From JACQHM01 sp964535215 (GTDB taxonomy: Bacteria; Methylomirabilota; Methylomirabilia; Methylomirabilales; JACQHM01), in the NCBI GenBank assembly GCA_964535215.1, contig CAZHST010000012.1, positions 1-64,000 of the forward strand: a DNA stretch of 64,000 bases. The letters are read 5' to 3'. Positions within the stretch are counted from its first letter, which is position 1, and each line of letters begins with the position of its first letter. The notes under the pieces are model-generated. The model worked only from the letters and a program-made list of their open reading frames with translations. It was not told where the DNA came from and ran no database searches. Positions 41,758-49,762 of this stretch are shown piece after piece. The position numbers and the translations under genes were made by a program.

Positions 41758-44172
41758 CTACGGGGTGGAGGGGAGGGGGTGTAACAGGAGGACCGAACCT
41801 TCTTTGAGGGCCTCCTCCTTGGAGAGGAGGCGCATCGGGAGGTAGCGGCCCTGGCGCCAGAGGGGGATCTGGTCGGCGTAGTGGATCGAGCGGGGATCAC
41901 CCGAGGCCCCTCCGGCCACGATCCAGAGGGACCGGTTCGGATCATCCAGGTCAATGAGCTGCCGGTACGACGGACCGACCATGACTTCAAAGGACTCTGC
42001 CAGGAAGAAGGCAGCCAGGTTGGGCGTCATCCCATCCCCGGGGTGGGGGAACGGTCCGCGGTTCAACTGGAAGAGCCGATCCAGGAACCGGGAGAGACGA
42101 TCCCTTCCGCGGCTCAGGGGATGGCGGAGGGTGAGGGGGTGGATCATCCCCCACTGCCACCGGGACCGATCCTTGCCTACCCTCCGCTCGAGCTCTTCTA
42201 TGGCCTTTCTCAGGGCCCCTTCGATGACCCGGACCGGCTCCTCCCCGAAGAAGTCTCGATCCTTCTGGACAAGGATCGTATCGGCCGCCGAGACGGGGAT
42301 GTGAAAGATCGAGAAATACCGCTCGAAGAGGCCGGGGTCAAGGCGGTCCAGTTTCTCTTTGAACAAGCCGTCGAGGAGGCTCCGGTAGAAGACATGGAAG
42401 AGGGCGGCTTCCTGGCTCTCGGCCTCCTGTCGGCGATCCCAGCGGACCAGCCGCTCGGCCACCTCCTTGACCTCTCCCTGGAAGGCGTGGAGGTACGGGG
42501 TGAGGAGGGCCTCGACCAGGAGATCGGCCTGGAGGGAGCAGAGGTCCCCTTGAATCGCCGCCAGGTCTTCAAGGCGGTGCCTCTGCTTCTCCTGGAGGAG
42601 CTGGCGGATCCGGGCCGACCGGTATGGCGGCTCGAACAGGTGGCCTTCGAAGCCCGGGGCGATCTTCTCGTTGGCCGTGGCCAGGAACCCCTCGGGGGGG
42701 TTGATCGCCTTCGGAAGCTCCTCAAACGAGAGGCGCCCCTGCCACTCGTGCTCACCCGAGGATCCGTCCATCGGGACAAAGCCATCCCCTGCCTTCGCCC
42801 GCCGGGGGATCCAGCCGGCGAGGAAGTAGGCGATGTTTCCCTCCCGGTCCGCGTAGACGACGTTCTGAGGGGGAGCGGCGAAGAGACGGAGGGCCTCTTG
42901 AAACTCTTCCAGGTTCCTTGCCCGGTTCATCTGTAAGAGGGCATCCAGGCCCTGGGAGGGCTCGAACCCCGTCCACCGTAACGACAGGGCCTTTCCCGTC
43001 TGGGGCGGGGTGAGGACATCGGAGATCACCGGGCACCAGACCCCACCGTGGTCCACGTATCGGAGGGAAACGTCCCGGGGCCTCTCCTCCCCTCTGACCC
43101 GGATCTCTTCCACGACGACCTTCATCGGCCGCCACCCATCGCTCGCCCGGTAGAGGTTGGGCTCTTGGGGATGGAGGGTCTCCACGTAGAGATCGGCATC
43201 GTCAATCATCCCGTTCGTCATCCCCCAGGCGACGGACGGGTTCATCCCGATCAGGACGGCGGGGATCCCCGGCATGGCCCCCCCGGCGACCCGGAACCCT
43301 CCCCCCTGGAGGACGACCTGGTACCAGAGGGGCGGAAGGGCGAAGGGGAGGTGGGGATCGTTGGCGAGGATCGGCCTTCCCGTTGCCGATCGGCTCCCGG
43401 CCACGACGAAGCTGTTGCTCCCGAGGGCCGGGCCATCACCCCCGGCCCCCTGCCGGCTCGTCCGCTCGAGATCGAGGAGCTCCCTCGCCTTCCTTGAAAG
43501 GCCATCCCCGAGGATGGAGGGGCCGGCCTCGGGAGAGAAGGGGAGAAGGCGCTTCAGGAGGGGGTCGTCGGCGAAGAGGCTGAGGGCCAGCTCGGTCTGG
43601 AGGGAGAGGGAGAGGGTCCAGCCCACCAGCTTCCCGACGGCCAGGGAATCCTCCGGCCTCCAGGGTTCTGGCTGATACCCCAGCAGCGCGCACTCGAGAG
43701 GGAGCTTCCCCTCCCTGCTCATCAACTCCAGGCAGGCGTTCACGCCGTCGGTGAACCCTTCCAGGATCTCCTTCGCCTCGTTCGAGAGGAGGGCCATCTC
43801 CTGCCCGGCAATTCGGCCAAAGCCCAAGGCCCTCCAGAAGAGATCGACTTCCGGGAGTCTGAGCCTCCGGAGCGGGTACGGTACTCCCTGAGACCCGACC
43901 GGTCGGTCGCCGATCAGCTCGGCGAGGCGTCCCAGGGCCACGCGTCGGTTCAGATCCATCTGGAAGAGCCGGTCCTCGGCCATGACGTAGCCCAAGCCGA
44001 AGAAGAGGTCTCGGGCGGTTTCCGCATAGATCCCTGGGATGCCATAAGGATCGCGGGTGATGAGGACCGGGCGGGAGAGGCCCTTCACCTGACGCGCCGC
44101 CCGGAGGGGGGGACGCCTCTTCCGCAGCAACGAAAGCAGGAGTCTTAAGCGGGCTTTGGTCACCGGCGACAT
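41758..44172 (-). CDS. Penicillin acylase family protein
   Basis: An 804-residue N-terminal-nucleophile amidohydrolase. The alpha-like part has TRDPYGIPGIYAETARDLFF, GYVMAEDRLFQMDLNRR. The beta chain would begin at the Ser of GSNSFVVAGSRSATGRPILA, the autocatalytic cleavage site, followed by NDPHLPF. Usual substrates are N-acylated compounds such as penicillins or acyl-homoserine lactones. No clear N-terminal signal peptide is visible (the start is basic), though the family is usually periplasmic. It follows the tonB gene by 2 nt. Confidence 0.93.
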   Translation of the reverse strand: MSPVTKARLRLLLSLLRKRRPPLRAARQVKGLSRPVLITRDPYGIPGIYAETARDLFFGLGYVMAEDRLFQMDLNRRVALGRLAELIGDRPVGSQGVPYPLRRLRLPEVDLFWRALGFGRIAGQEMALLSNEAKEILEGFTDGVNACLELMSREGKLPLECALLGYQPEPWRPEDSLAVGKLVGWTLSLSLQTELALSLFADDPLLKRLLPFSPEAGPSILGDGLSRKARELLDLERTSRQGAGGDGPALGSNSFVVAGSRSATGRPILANDPHLPFALPPLWYQVVLQGGGFRVAGGAMPGIPAVLIGMNPSVAWGMTNGMIDDADLYVETLHPQEPNLYRASDGWRPMKVVVEEIRVRGEERPRDVSLRYVDHGGVWCPVISDVLTPPQTGKALSLRWTGFEPSQGLDALLQMNRARNLEEFQEALRLFAAPPQNVVYADREGNIAYFLAGWIPRRAKAGDGFVPMDGSSGEHEWQGRLSFEELPKAINPPEGFLATANEKIAPGFEGHLFEPPYRSARIRQLLQEKQRHRLEDLAAIQGDLCSLQADLLVEALLTPYLHAFQGEVKEVAERLVRWDRRQEAESQEAALFHVFYRSLLDGLFKEKLDRLDPGLFERYFSIFHIPVSAADTILVQKDRDFFGEEPVRVIEGALRKAIEELERRVGKDRSRWQWGMIHPLTLRHPLSRGRDRLSRFLDRLFQLNRGPFPHPGDGMTPNLAAFFLAESFEVMVGPSYRQLIDLDDPNRSLWIVAGGASGDPRSIHYADQIPLWRQGRYLPMRLLSKEEALKEGSVLLLHPLPSTP

Positions 44173-44174
44173 GG

Positions 44175-44879
44175 TTAGGGCCCCCCTTTCTGCGGGACCG
44201 GGCTGTGGTAATAAAGGAAGGAAGCCGTGATGTGGAGCCGATCCAGGTCTATCTGCTTCGGGAAAGGGGCGTAAGGGGCTGCCTGTTGAATCGCTCGAAG
44301 GGCCGCCTCATCCAGGATCGAAGAGCCGGAGGTCTTGACCAGGTCCAGGCGGCTTAAGCGGCCATCGTTTAAGATGGTGAACCCGACCAGGAGTTCCCCG
44401 GTCACGCCCCGGGCCCTGGCCTCGGCGGGATACCCCCAGAGCCTTTCAATCTTCCTCCTGACAGAGGCCAGGTACGGGGCATAGGGGAAAGAGGGGCTTT
44501 CCAGCGAGATGGTCCGCTCCCTGGCCGGGCCGCCTTCCCCCAGATCAAGGGGCCCCGCCTGGACCCCTGGGGGCTTTCGGGGAGCGGCCGGGTTGGAGGG
44601 AGAGGCCTTTACCCTTCCGGGAGATGGGGCCAATCCCTGGAGCTCCGAAGGATCCTGAGCGGGGCTGCTGAAGGCGGAGGCCGCCGGGGCCGTGGAGAGT
44701 TGCCCCCCCCTCGGCCAGGGCTCATCGGGCACCCTCACGAGGATCAGCTCCTCGCCGGGTGGCTCTAAACGGTCGCTGGCTTGGAAAAAGATCGGGGAGA
44801 AGAGGGGAGACAGGAGGAGGAGGTGAAGGAAAAGGGAAAGGCCGAGGAACCTTAGCAATCGCGAACCTCTGATCTCCAT
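44175..44879 (-). CDS. TonB family energy transducer
   Basis: A 234-residue protein. A hydrophobic N-terminal anchor (LLRFLGLSLFLHLLLLSPLF) is followed by a Pro/Ala-rich stretch to about residue 120 and a TonB C-terminal domain (IERLWGYPAEARARGVTGEL, SSILDEAALRAIQQAAPYAP). It links the inner membrane to outer-membrane receptors. GGTGAGGA precedes the start. It lies between the cobalamin cluster and a penicillin acylase and has its own promoter. Confidence 0.9.
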   Translation of the reverse strand: MEIRGSRLLRFLGLSLFLHLLLLSPLFSPIFFQASDRLEPPGEELILVRVPDEPWPRGGQLSTAPAASAFSSPAQDPSELQGLAPSPGRVKASPSNPAAPRKPPGVQAGPLDLGEGGPARERTISLESPSFPYAPYLASVRRKIERLWGYPAEARARGVTGELLVGFTILNDGRLSRLDLVKTSGSSILDEAALRAIQQAAPYAPFPKQIDLDRLHITASFLYYHSPVPQKGGP

Positions 44880-44911
44880 CCTGTCCTCACCATGAAAGTT
44901 GTCGGAGAACT

Positions 44912-44940
44912 ATTATACGCCTTGACCCGGCTTTCGACAA
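44912..44940 (-). promoter_or_regulatory. Promoter of tonB-penicillin acylase
   Basis: On the minus strand TTGTCG (44940-44935), 17-bp spacer, TATAAT (44917-44912, perfect). Start codon of tonB follows within 33 nt. Confidence 0.7.
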
Positions 44941-44985
44941 GGGATTCACCGGGAACGGGGTCGACCGGGTAGCCGTGGGGACCCC

Positions 44986-46287
44986 TTACAGGGTTTGAGG
45001 CCGGTGCCGGTAGGCCTGGACGGCCTCCCTCCCTTCCTGCTCCCTGATCCCGAACATCCCGAGGAAGCCGAGGAGGAAGAAGCCGGTCGTCACCAGGATG
45101 GCGATCCGCTGGGAGCCTGTCCAGCTTGAGAGGGTGCCGAAGGTGAGGGGGCCTATGGCGGAGGAGAGCTTCCAGAAGAGACCCCAGAAGCCGAAGAACT
45201 CGGCACTCTTCTCCGGTGGGGAGAAGAGGCCGACCAGGGCCCTGGCCGACGACTGGGATGATCCGATGGCCACCCCGGCCAGGTTCCCGAGGACCAGGAA
45301 GAAGGGTTTGGACACGCTGACGGCGGCCCCGACGGTGACGACGATCCACAGAAGGAGGGTTAGCATGATCGTCCGCTTGGCCCCGATCCGATCCTGGACG
45401 AAGCCGAAGAGGAACGCCCCTGATGCGCTGGAGAGCTGCACGACGAGGAAAAAGAGGGAGAGCTCAACGGCGGTGAAGCCCACCTGCTTTTCGGCAAAGA
45501 TGGAGGCGAAGGCGACGACGATGTTGATCCCGCTGCTGTAGATCAGAAAGACGACCAGGAACTTGGCCAGCTCCTTAAAGTCCTTCAGATGCTTAAGGGT
45601 CTCGGTCACCCTTCGGAAGCCGATGGTGAAGTAGGTCTCCCCCTTGGGAAGGGACTGGGGGGGGTTTCGCTCCTTGAGCCAGACAAAGGTAGGGATGGCC
45701 GAGGTCAGGAAGAAGAGGGCGGTCACCAGGCTGGTCATCCGCAGGCCGGTGGCGTTTGAGGAGGTGAAGCCGCCTTTCAGGAACGGATAGCAGAGGAGGA
45801 GGCTGAAGAGCCCCCCCATGTAGCCCCACGCCCAGCCGTACCCTGAGATCCTCCCCATCCGCTCGGGGGGTGCCAGCTCCGGGAGGAAGCTGGCGGTGAA
45901 GTTCTCCCCCATCGAGTAGGCGATGTTGGCGGCGATGAAGAGGAGGAGCCCCTTTGCCACCTCTCCGGCCGTGACCGTGCTGAGAAGTCCCGTGAAGAGG
46001 ACACAGGTGAGGTAGGTCCCGAAGAGGAACTGCTTCTTGGCCCCGGAGAAATCAGCGACGGCCCCCACCACCGGCGCCGTAAGGAGGACGATTCCCTGGG
46101 AGAGGAAGATCCCCAAGGACCAGAGGAAGTCCGCGTCGGGTCGTCCCGCGGCCACCAGCTTGGTGAAATAGACGCTGTAGACGACGGTGACGATGACGGT
46201 GGTAAAGGAGGAGTTGGCAAAGTCGAACATGCACCAGCCAAAGATCTCCTTCCCGTCGGCCTTCCCGAACTCTACCCCGGACCTCAT
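44986..46287 (-). CDS. MFS transporter, UMF1 (Atg22-like) family
   Basis: A 433-residue membrane protein with about 12 predicted transmembrane helices. The N-terminus KEIFGWCMFDFANSSFTTVI is the UMF1 hallmark, and GRISGYGWAWGYMGGLFSLL fits the family. Related eukaryotic Atg22 proteins export amino acids from vacuoles; bacterial substrates are unknown. It is the last gene of the cobalamin unit, its ATG overlapping the stop of a small remnant frame, so it is probably expressed with cobS. Confidence 0.9.
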   Translation of the reverse strand: MRSGVEFGKADGKEIFGWCMFDFANSSFTTVIVTVVYSVYFTKLVAAGRPDADFLWSLGIFLSQGIVLLTAPVVGAVADFSGAKKQFLFGTYLTCVLFTGLLSTVTAGEVAKGLLLFIAANIAYSMGENFTASFLPELAPPERMGRISGYGWAWGYMGGLFSLLLCYPFLKGGFTSSNATGLRMTSLVTALFFLTSAIPTFVWLKERNPPQSLPKGETYFTIGFRRVTETLKHLKDFKELAKFLVVFLIYSSGINIVVAFASIFAEKQVGFTAVELSLFFLVVQLSSASGAFLFGFVQDRIGAKRTIMLTLLLWIVVTVGAAVSVSKPFFLVLGNLAGVAIGSSQSSARALVGLFSPPEKSAEFFGFWGLFWKLSSAIGPLTFGTLSSWTGSQRIAILVTTGFFLLGFLGMFGIREQEGREAVQAYRHRPQTL

Positions 46288-46394
46288 CCCTCCTCCATCA
46301 GCTCCCGGACAGCCTCGACAAAGGCCTCGTTCTCTTCCGGGCGCCTCGTCGCGATCCTGACAAATATTTTATGACAGCCCGGCCAATGAGCCAT
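46284..46394 (-). pseudogene. Remnant of CobD/HisC-like aminotransferase
   Basis: A 36-residue frame ending the MFS overlap. FVRIATRRPEENEAFVEAVR matches the extreme C-terminus of class I/II aminotransferases of the HisC/CobD type, but the rest of the enzyme is missing. Its upstream in-frame codons lie in shadow of cobS. The position, just after cobS, is where a cobD (threonine-phosphate decarboxylase) gene is often found. Best read as what remains after a deletion; a new small protein is possible but less likely. Confidence 0.5.
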
Positions 46395-46411
46395 CCGGCC
46401 CCCGTCGCCGG

Positions 46412-47146
46412 CTACCCGCTCGAAGCGGCCACGAGGAGGGCGAGGGCTTCGACCACCTCGTTCATCGCCCCGTACACATCCCCGGAAAGGCCCGGGATCC
46501 GTTTCAGCGCAAAGCGCGCCATGGCGACGGTCCCAAGCCAGCCGGCCAACATGGCTATGAAACCGATCTCCCGGAGGGCGGCGACGGAAACGCCTAAGGT
46601 CGTTAGGCTGGCCACGATGAAGGCGAAGCGAGAAACCCCCTCCTGAAAAACCCGTCCTGTTCCAGGTCCCTCTTTGTAGGGGTAGAGGGAGATCGCGTAG
46701 GCCATCCCCCACCGCCCTAGGGTTGGGGCGACCAGGAGGCTATACGGTTTGATGGACGGATTCAGACTGAGGAGGGCGCCGTATTTGACCAGGAGGAGAC
46801 AGCAGGCTCCAGCGACGCCGAAGGCTCCAGCCCTCGGGTCTTTCAAACGCTTCAGCCGACTCTCTGGATCACCCGGGCCAAAGAGGGCATCACAGGTATC
46901 AATGAGACCGTCTAAGTGGAGGGCTCCGGTCAAGACAACGGACATGACGATGAGCAGAGCATCCGCGGCCGCCCTCGGGAGGAGCCATACGAGGAGCCGA
47001 TCAAGCCCCGCGAGGATCAGGCCTAAGGTGAGTCCGACCATGGGGAAGTAGGCGAGGGAGCGGCCGAGGAGCCTGAGATCCGGTTTCCCCTTCGTGGGAA
47101 CCGGAAGGATCGTCAGGAACCCTAACGCTGCCAAGAATCCTGCCAA
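46412..47146 (-). CDS. cobS: Adenosylcobinamide-GDP ribazoletransferase
   Basis: A 244-residue polytopic membrane protein. The signature VVLTGALHLDGLIDTCDALF with the metal-binding Asp residues, then RLKRLKDPRAGAFGVAGACC, is diagnostic. It joins adenosylcobinamide-GDP and alpha-ribazole(-phosphate) in the inner membrane, the last step of cobalamin assembly. It lies 4 nt after cobT. Confidence 0.96.
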   Translation of the reverse strand: MAGFLAALGFLTILPVPTKGKPDLRLLGRSLAYFPMVGLTLGLILAGLDRLLVWLLPRAAADALLIVMSVVLTGALHLDGLIDTCDALFGPGDPESRLKRLKDPRAGAFGVAGACCLLLVKYGALLSLNPSIKPYSLLVAPTLGRWGMAYAISLYPYKEGPGTGRVFQEGVSRFAFIVASLTTLGVSVAALREIGFIAMLAGWLGTVAMARFALKRIPGLSGDVYGAMNEVVEALALLVAASSG

Positions 47147-47150
47147 AAAC

Positions 47151-48218
47151 CTATAGCCCCCTTGTTGAGACGCCGGCCTCCTCGAAGGTGGCCATCTCGC
47201 CGAAGAGCCTGACGGAGGCCTCCAGCAAGGCCATTGCCAACGCAGCCCCCGTCCCCTCCCCGAGCCCCATGGAGAGGTCCAGAAGAGGATCCAGGCCGAT
47301 CCGTTCGATCAGGGGAAGATGGCCCGGCTCCGTCGAGCGGTGTGAGAGGATCAGGTAGTCCCTTACGGTGGGGCAAAGCGCACAGGCTACCGCGGCAGCC
47401 GCCGTGGCGATGAAGCCATCAACCAGGATCGGGCGGCGGGAGGCGGCTCCTCCGACGATCAAGCCGACAAGCCCGGCGATCTCCAGGCCTCCCACCTTGG
47501 CCAGGAGGTCCAAAGGATCGTGAGGGTCCGGCTGATTCACGGCCAGGGCCCTCTTCACCACTTGAACCTTTCTGGTCCAGGCCTCTTGACCCAGGCCTGT
47601 CCCGTAGCCCGTGACTTCCTCAGCAGGCTTCCCGGTCAGGGCCGCGGCGATGGCGCTTGCCGGGGTCGTGTTGCCGATCCCCATCTCCCCGGTTCCCAGG
47701 GCATCTACGCCCTCCCGGGCAGCCTCCAGGGCGAGATTGATCCCGATGGCGATGGCGAGGGACGCCTCCTCCCGGCTCATGGCCGGCCCCTTTGTCATGT
47801 TCCCTGTCCCCCGCCGCACCTTCTGAACGATCAAGCCCTCGAGGGGACCAAAATCATGATCGACGCCGATGTCAACGACCCTCACCTCGGCCCCCACGAA
47901 TCGGGCCAGGACATTGATCGCCGCCCCTCCCTTTAAGAAGTTCAGGACCATCTGCCGGGTGACCTCCTTGGGATAGGCACTCACCCCCTCCTCCACGACC
48001 CCGTGGTCTGCCGCAAAGACAAAGATCCGCTTCTTCCTGATCCGAGGGTCGAGATCCTCCCGGATCGCCACGGAGCGCCGGGCCAGCTCCTCCAGCCTCC
48101 CCAGGCTCCCCAGGGGTTTCGTCAAGCGGTCGATCCGGTTCTGGGCCGCCTTCAGGAACGCCTCCTTCACCGGCGCGATCCGTCCTAGCGTTTCCGCCAG
48201 TTGCTCCTCTGGTCTCAT
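47151..48218 (-). CDS. cobT: Nicotinate-nucleotide--DMB phosphoribosyltransferase
   Basis: A 355-residue enzyme from the ATG at 48218, which has GGAGGAG upstream; the ATG at 48239 overlapping cobU by 4 nt is an alternative. Motifs: LTKPLGSLGRLEELA, VFAADHGVVEEGVSAYPKEV, MGIGNTTPASAIAAALT and a final VLVDGFIATAAAAVA-like region (ILVDGFIATAAAAVACAL). The catalytic Glu is near the end (DLSMGLGEGTGAALAM). It activates dimethylbenzimidazole for the lower ligand. Confidence 0.96.
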   Translation of the reverse strand: MRPEEQLAETLGRIAPVKEAFLKAAQNRIDRLTKPLGSLGRLEELARRSVAIREDLDPRIRKKRIFVFAADHGVVEEGVSAYPKEVTRQMVLNFLKGGAAINVLARFVGAEVRVVDIGVDHDFGPLEGLIVQKVRRGTGNMTKGPAMSREEASLAIAIGINLALEAAREGVDALGTGEMGIGNTTPASAIAAALTGKPAEEVTGYGTGLGQEAWTRKVQVVKRALAVNQPDPHDPLDLLAKVGGLEIAGLVGLIVGGAASRRPILVDGFIATAAAAVACALCPTVRDYLILSHRSTEPGHLPLIERIGLDPLLDLSMGLGEGTGAALAMALLEASVRLFGEMATFEEAGVSTRGL

Positions 48219-48235
48219 GGTTCTTGGCTCCTCCC

Positions 48236-48754
48236 TCATTTCAACCTGAGGGGAAGACCGGCAAACATGACGTAGACCTCCTCGGCCACCCGAGCCAGCT
48301 CACCGTTGGCGAGGCCGGTCAAGTCCCGGAAGAGACGGGCCGTAGGGTGCTCCGGGACAATCCCTAGCCCCACTTCGTTCGTCACCACGATGAGGGGGAT
48401 CGGGAACCGGACCACCCATTGGGCGAACCGTGTCACCTCTTGCTGGGCCCTTGTCCCATCGGGCTCTAGGCCCAGCAGGTTCGAAAGCCACAGGGTGAGG
48501 CAATCAAGGACGACGACCCCGTACCGCCGCTCCAACCCTTCCAGGGCCTCGATGATCTTCAACGGTTCCTCGATGGTCTCCCAGGTGGGGGACCTGGTGC
48601 GGCGGTGCCGCTCGATCCGCTCCGCCATCTCCTGATCCAGGGCTTGGGCGGTGGCGAGGAAGGCCCTTGGCTCCGGGTACCGTTCCCCTAAGGTTAACGC
48701 ATAGGCGCTCTTCCCACTCCTTGCCCCCCCGAGGATCAAGGAAAGGTGCCCCAT
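48236..48754 (-). CDS. cobU: Adenosylcobinamide kinase / guanylyltransferase
   Basis: A 172-residue bifunctional enzyme. The P-loop is LILGGARSGKSAYAL, followed by EMAERIERHRRTRSPTWETI with the guanylylated His, then VVLDCLTLWLSNLL and VVTNEVGLGIVPEHPTAR. It phosphorylates adenosylcobinamide and adds GMP. It overlaps the upstream start of cobT by 4 nt if that start is used. Confidence 0.96.
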   Translation of the reverse strand: MGHLSLILGGARSGKSAYALTLGERYPEPRAFLATAQALDQEMAERIERHRRTRSPTWETIEEPLKIIEALEGLERRYGVVVLDCLTLWLSNLLGLEPDGTRAQQEVTRFAQWVVRFPIPLIVVTNEVGLGIVPEHPTARLFRDLTGLANGELARVAEEVYVMFAGLPLRLK

Positions 48755-48765
48755 GCTCCCTTCCT

Positions 48766-49314
48766 TTAAAATTCGATCCCCTTTTGGGCGGTAATTCCCT
48801 GATCAAAGGGATGCTTGATCTTCCGCATCTCCGTCACCAGATCGGCGAGCCCGATGACCTTGGGGTGAGCATTTCGGCCTGTGAGGATCACGTGCAGGTT
48901 TTCAGGCTTTGCTTTTAAGACCTCCACCACCTCGTCCACGTCCAGGTAACCGTAGTCGATGGCATAGTTGATCTCGTCCAGGATCACGATCTGATACCTT
49001 CCCGAGAGGATCTTTTCCTTACAGACCTCCCAGGCCTCGTGGGCCTTCTTGGTGTCCCGCTCCCGGCTCTTTGTCTCCCAGGTGAACCCTTCCCCCAGGG
49101 GGACGATCTCAATAAAATCTTTGAGCCGTTCGGCCGTCACCAGCTCCCCGTACTGGCGGTTCCCCTTGATGAACTGGCCCATGAAGATTCTGAATCCGCT
49201 TCCAATAGCCCGGAAGGCGATCCCAAGGGCGGCAGTGGTCTTTCCCTTTCCGTCCCCGGTGTGGACGATGATTAAGCCCTTCTTCCGCCCCTCCCGAATG
49301 CTCTTCTTCTCCAT
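48766..49314 (-). CDS. cobO: Cob(I)yrinic acid a,c-diamide adenosyltransferase
   Basis: A 182-residue CobA/CobO-type enzyme. P-loop VHTGDGKGKTTAALGIAFRA, then QFIKGNRQYGE, ILDEINYAIDYGYLDVDEVV and ILTGRNAHP. It attaches the 5'-deoxyadenosyl group to the cobalt of corrinoids. It follows the short TonB-like protein and precedes cobU by 11 nt; as a salvage enzyme it would act on corrinoids brought in by the neighbouring transporter. Confidence 0.96.
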   Translation of the reverse strand: MEKKSIREGRKKGLIIVHTGDGKGKTTAALGIAFRAIGSGFRIFMGQFIKGNRQYGELVTAERLKDFIEIVPLGEGFTWETKSRERDTKKAHEAWEVCKEKILSGRYQIVILDEINYAIDYGYLDVDEVVEVLKAKPENLHVILTGRNAHPKVIGLADLVTEMRKIKHPFDQGITAQKGIEF

Positions 49315-49335
49315 CCTTACCCTCCATGAGCAGGG

Positions 49336-49752
49336 TTATTTGAGGCGGTAGGTGATCGGGAGCTGAAACTGGAGGACGGCGGGCCAATCCGCCACGATGG
49401 GGTAGGGGGCAGCCTGCTTGACGACCTGGATGGCCGCCTCGTCCAGGATCGGGGAGCCGGAGGAGCGGAGGACCCAAACCCCTTGAACGTGTCCGTCCGC
49501 CGACAGGGTGAATAAAAGCTCCACCGTCCCCTCGATCCCCCGCCTCCTCGCCTCGTTGGGGTAGAAGATCGTCCGCTCGATCCTCCTCCTGATGGCATCC
49601 AGAGCCGGATCCGCTGCATCGGTCCGGTTCCAGCCTCCAAAAGTCGAAGAGGTAGTCTCCTGGGCGTGCACCTCCCCCCCCGGACCCGGCGGGTACCAGA
49701 GGCCTGGGAGGTGGAGCAGGAGGCAAAGCCCCAACAGCCACACCGGTTTCAC
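49336..49752 (-). CDS. Short TonB C-terminal domain protein
   Basis: A 138-residue protein. After a signal-like N-terminus (VWLLGLCLLLHLPGLW) and only about 30 further residues comes a TonB_C domain (RIERTIFYPNEARRRGIEGT, SPILDEAAIQVVKQAAPYPI). There is no long proline-rich spacer, and VHAQ looks like a signal peptidase I site, so it may be a free periplasmic protein rather than a membrane-spanning transducer. It lies 10 nt after the receptor gene under the cobalamin riboswitch. Confidence 0.82.
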   Translation of the reverse strand: MKPVWLLGLCLLLHLPGLWYPPGPGGEVHAQETTSSTFGGWNRTDAADPALDAIRRRIERTIFYPNEARRRGIEGTVELLFTLSADGHVQGVWVLRSSGSPILDEAAIQVVKQAAPYPIVADWPAVLQFQLPITYRLK

Positions 49753-49762
49753 GGGTTCGCCT

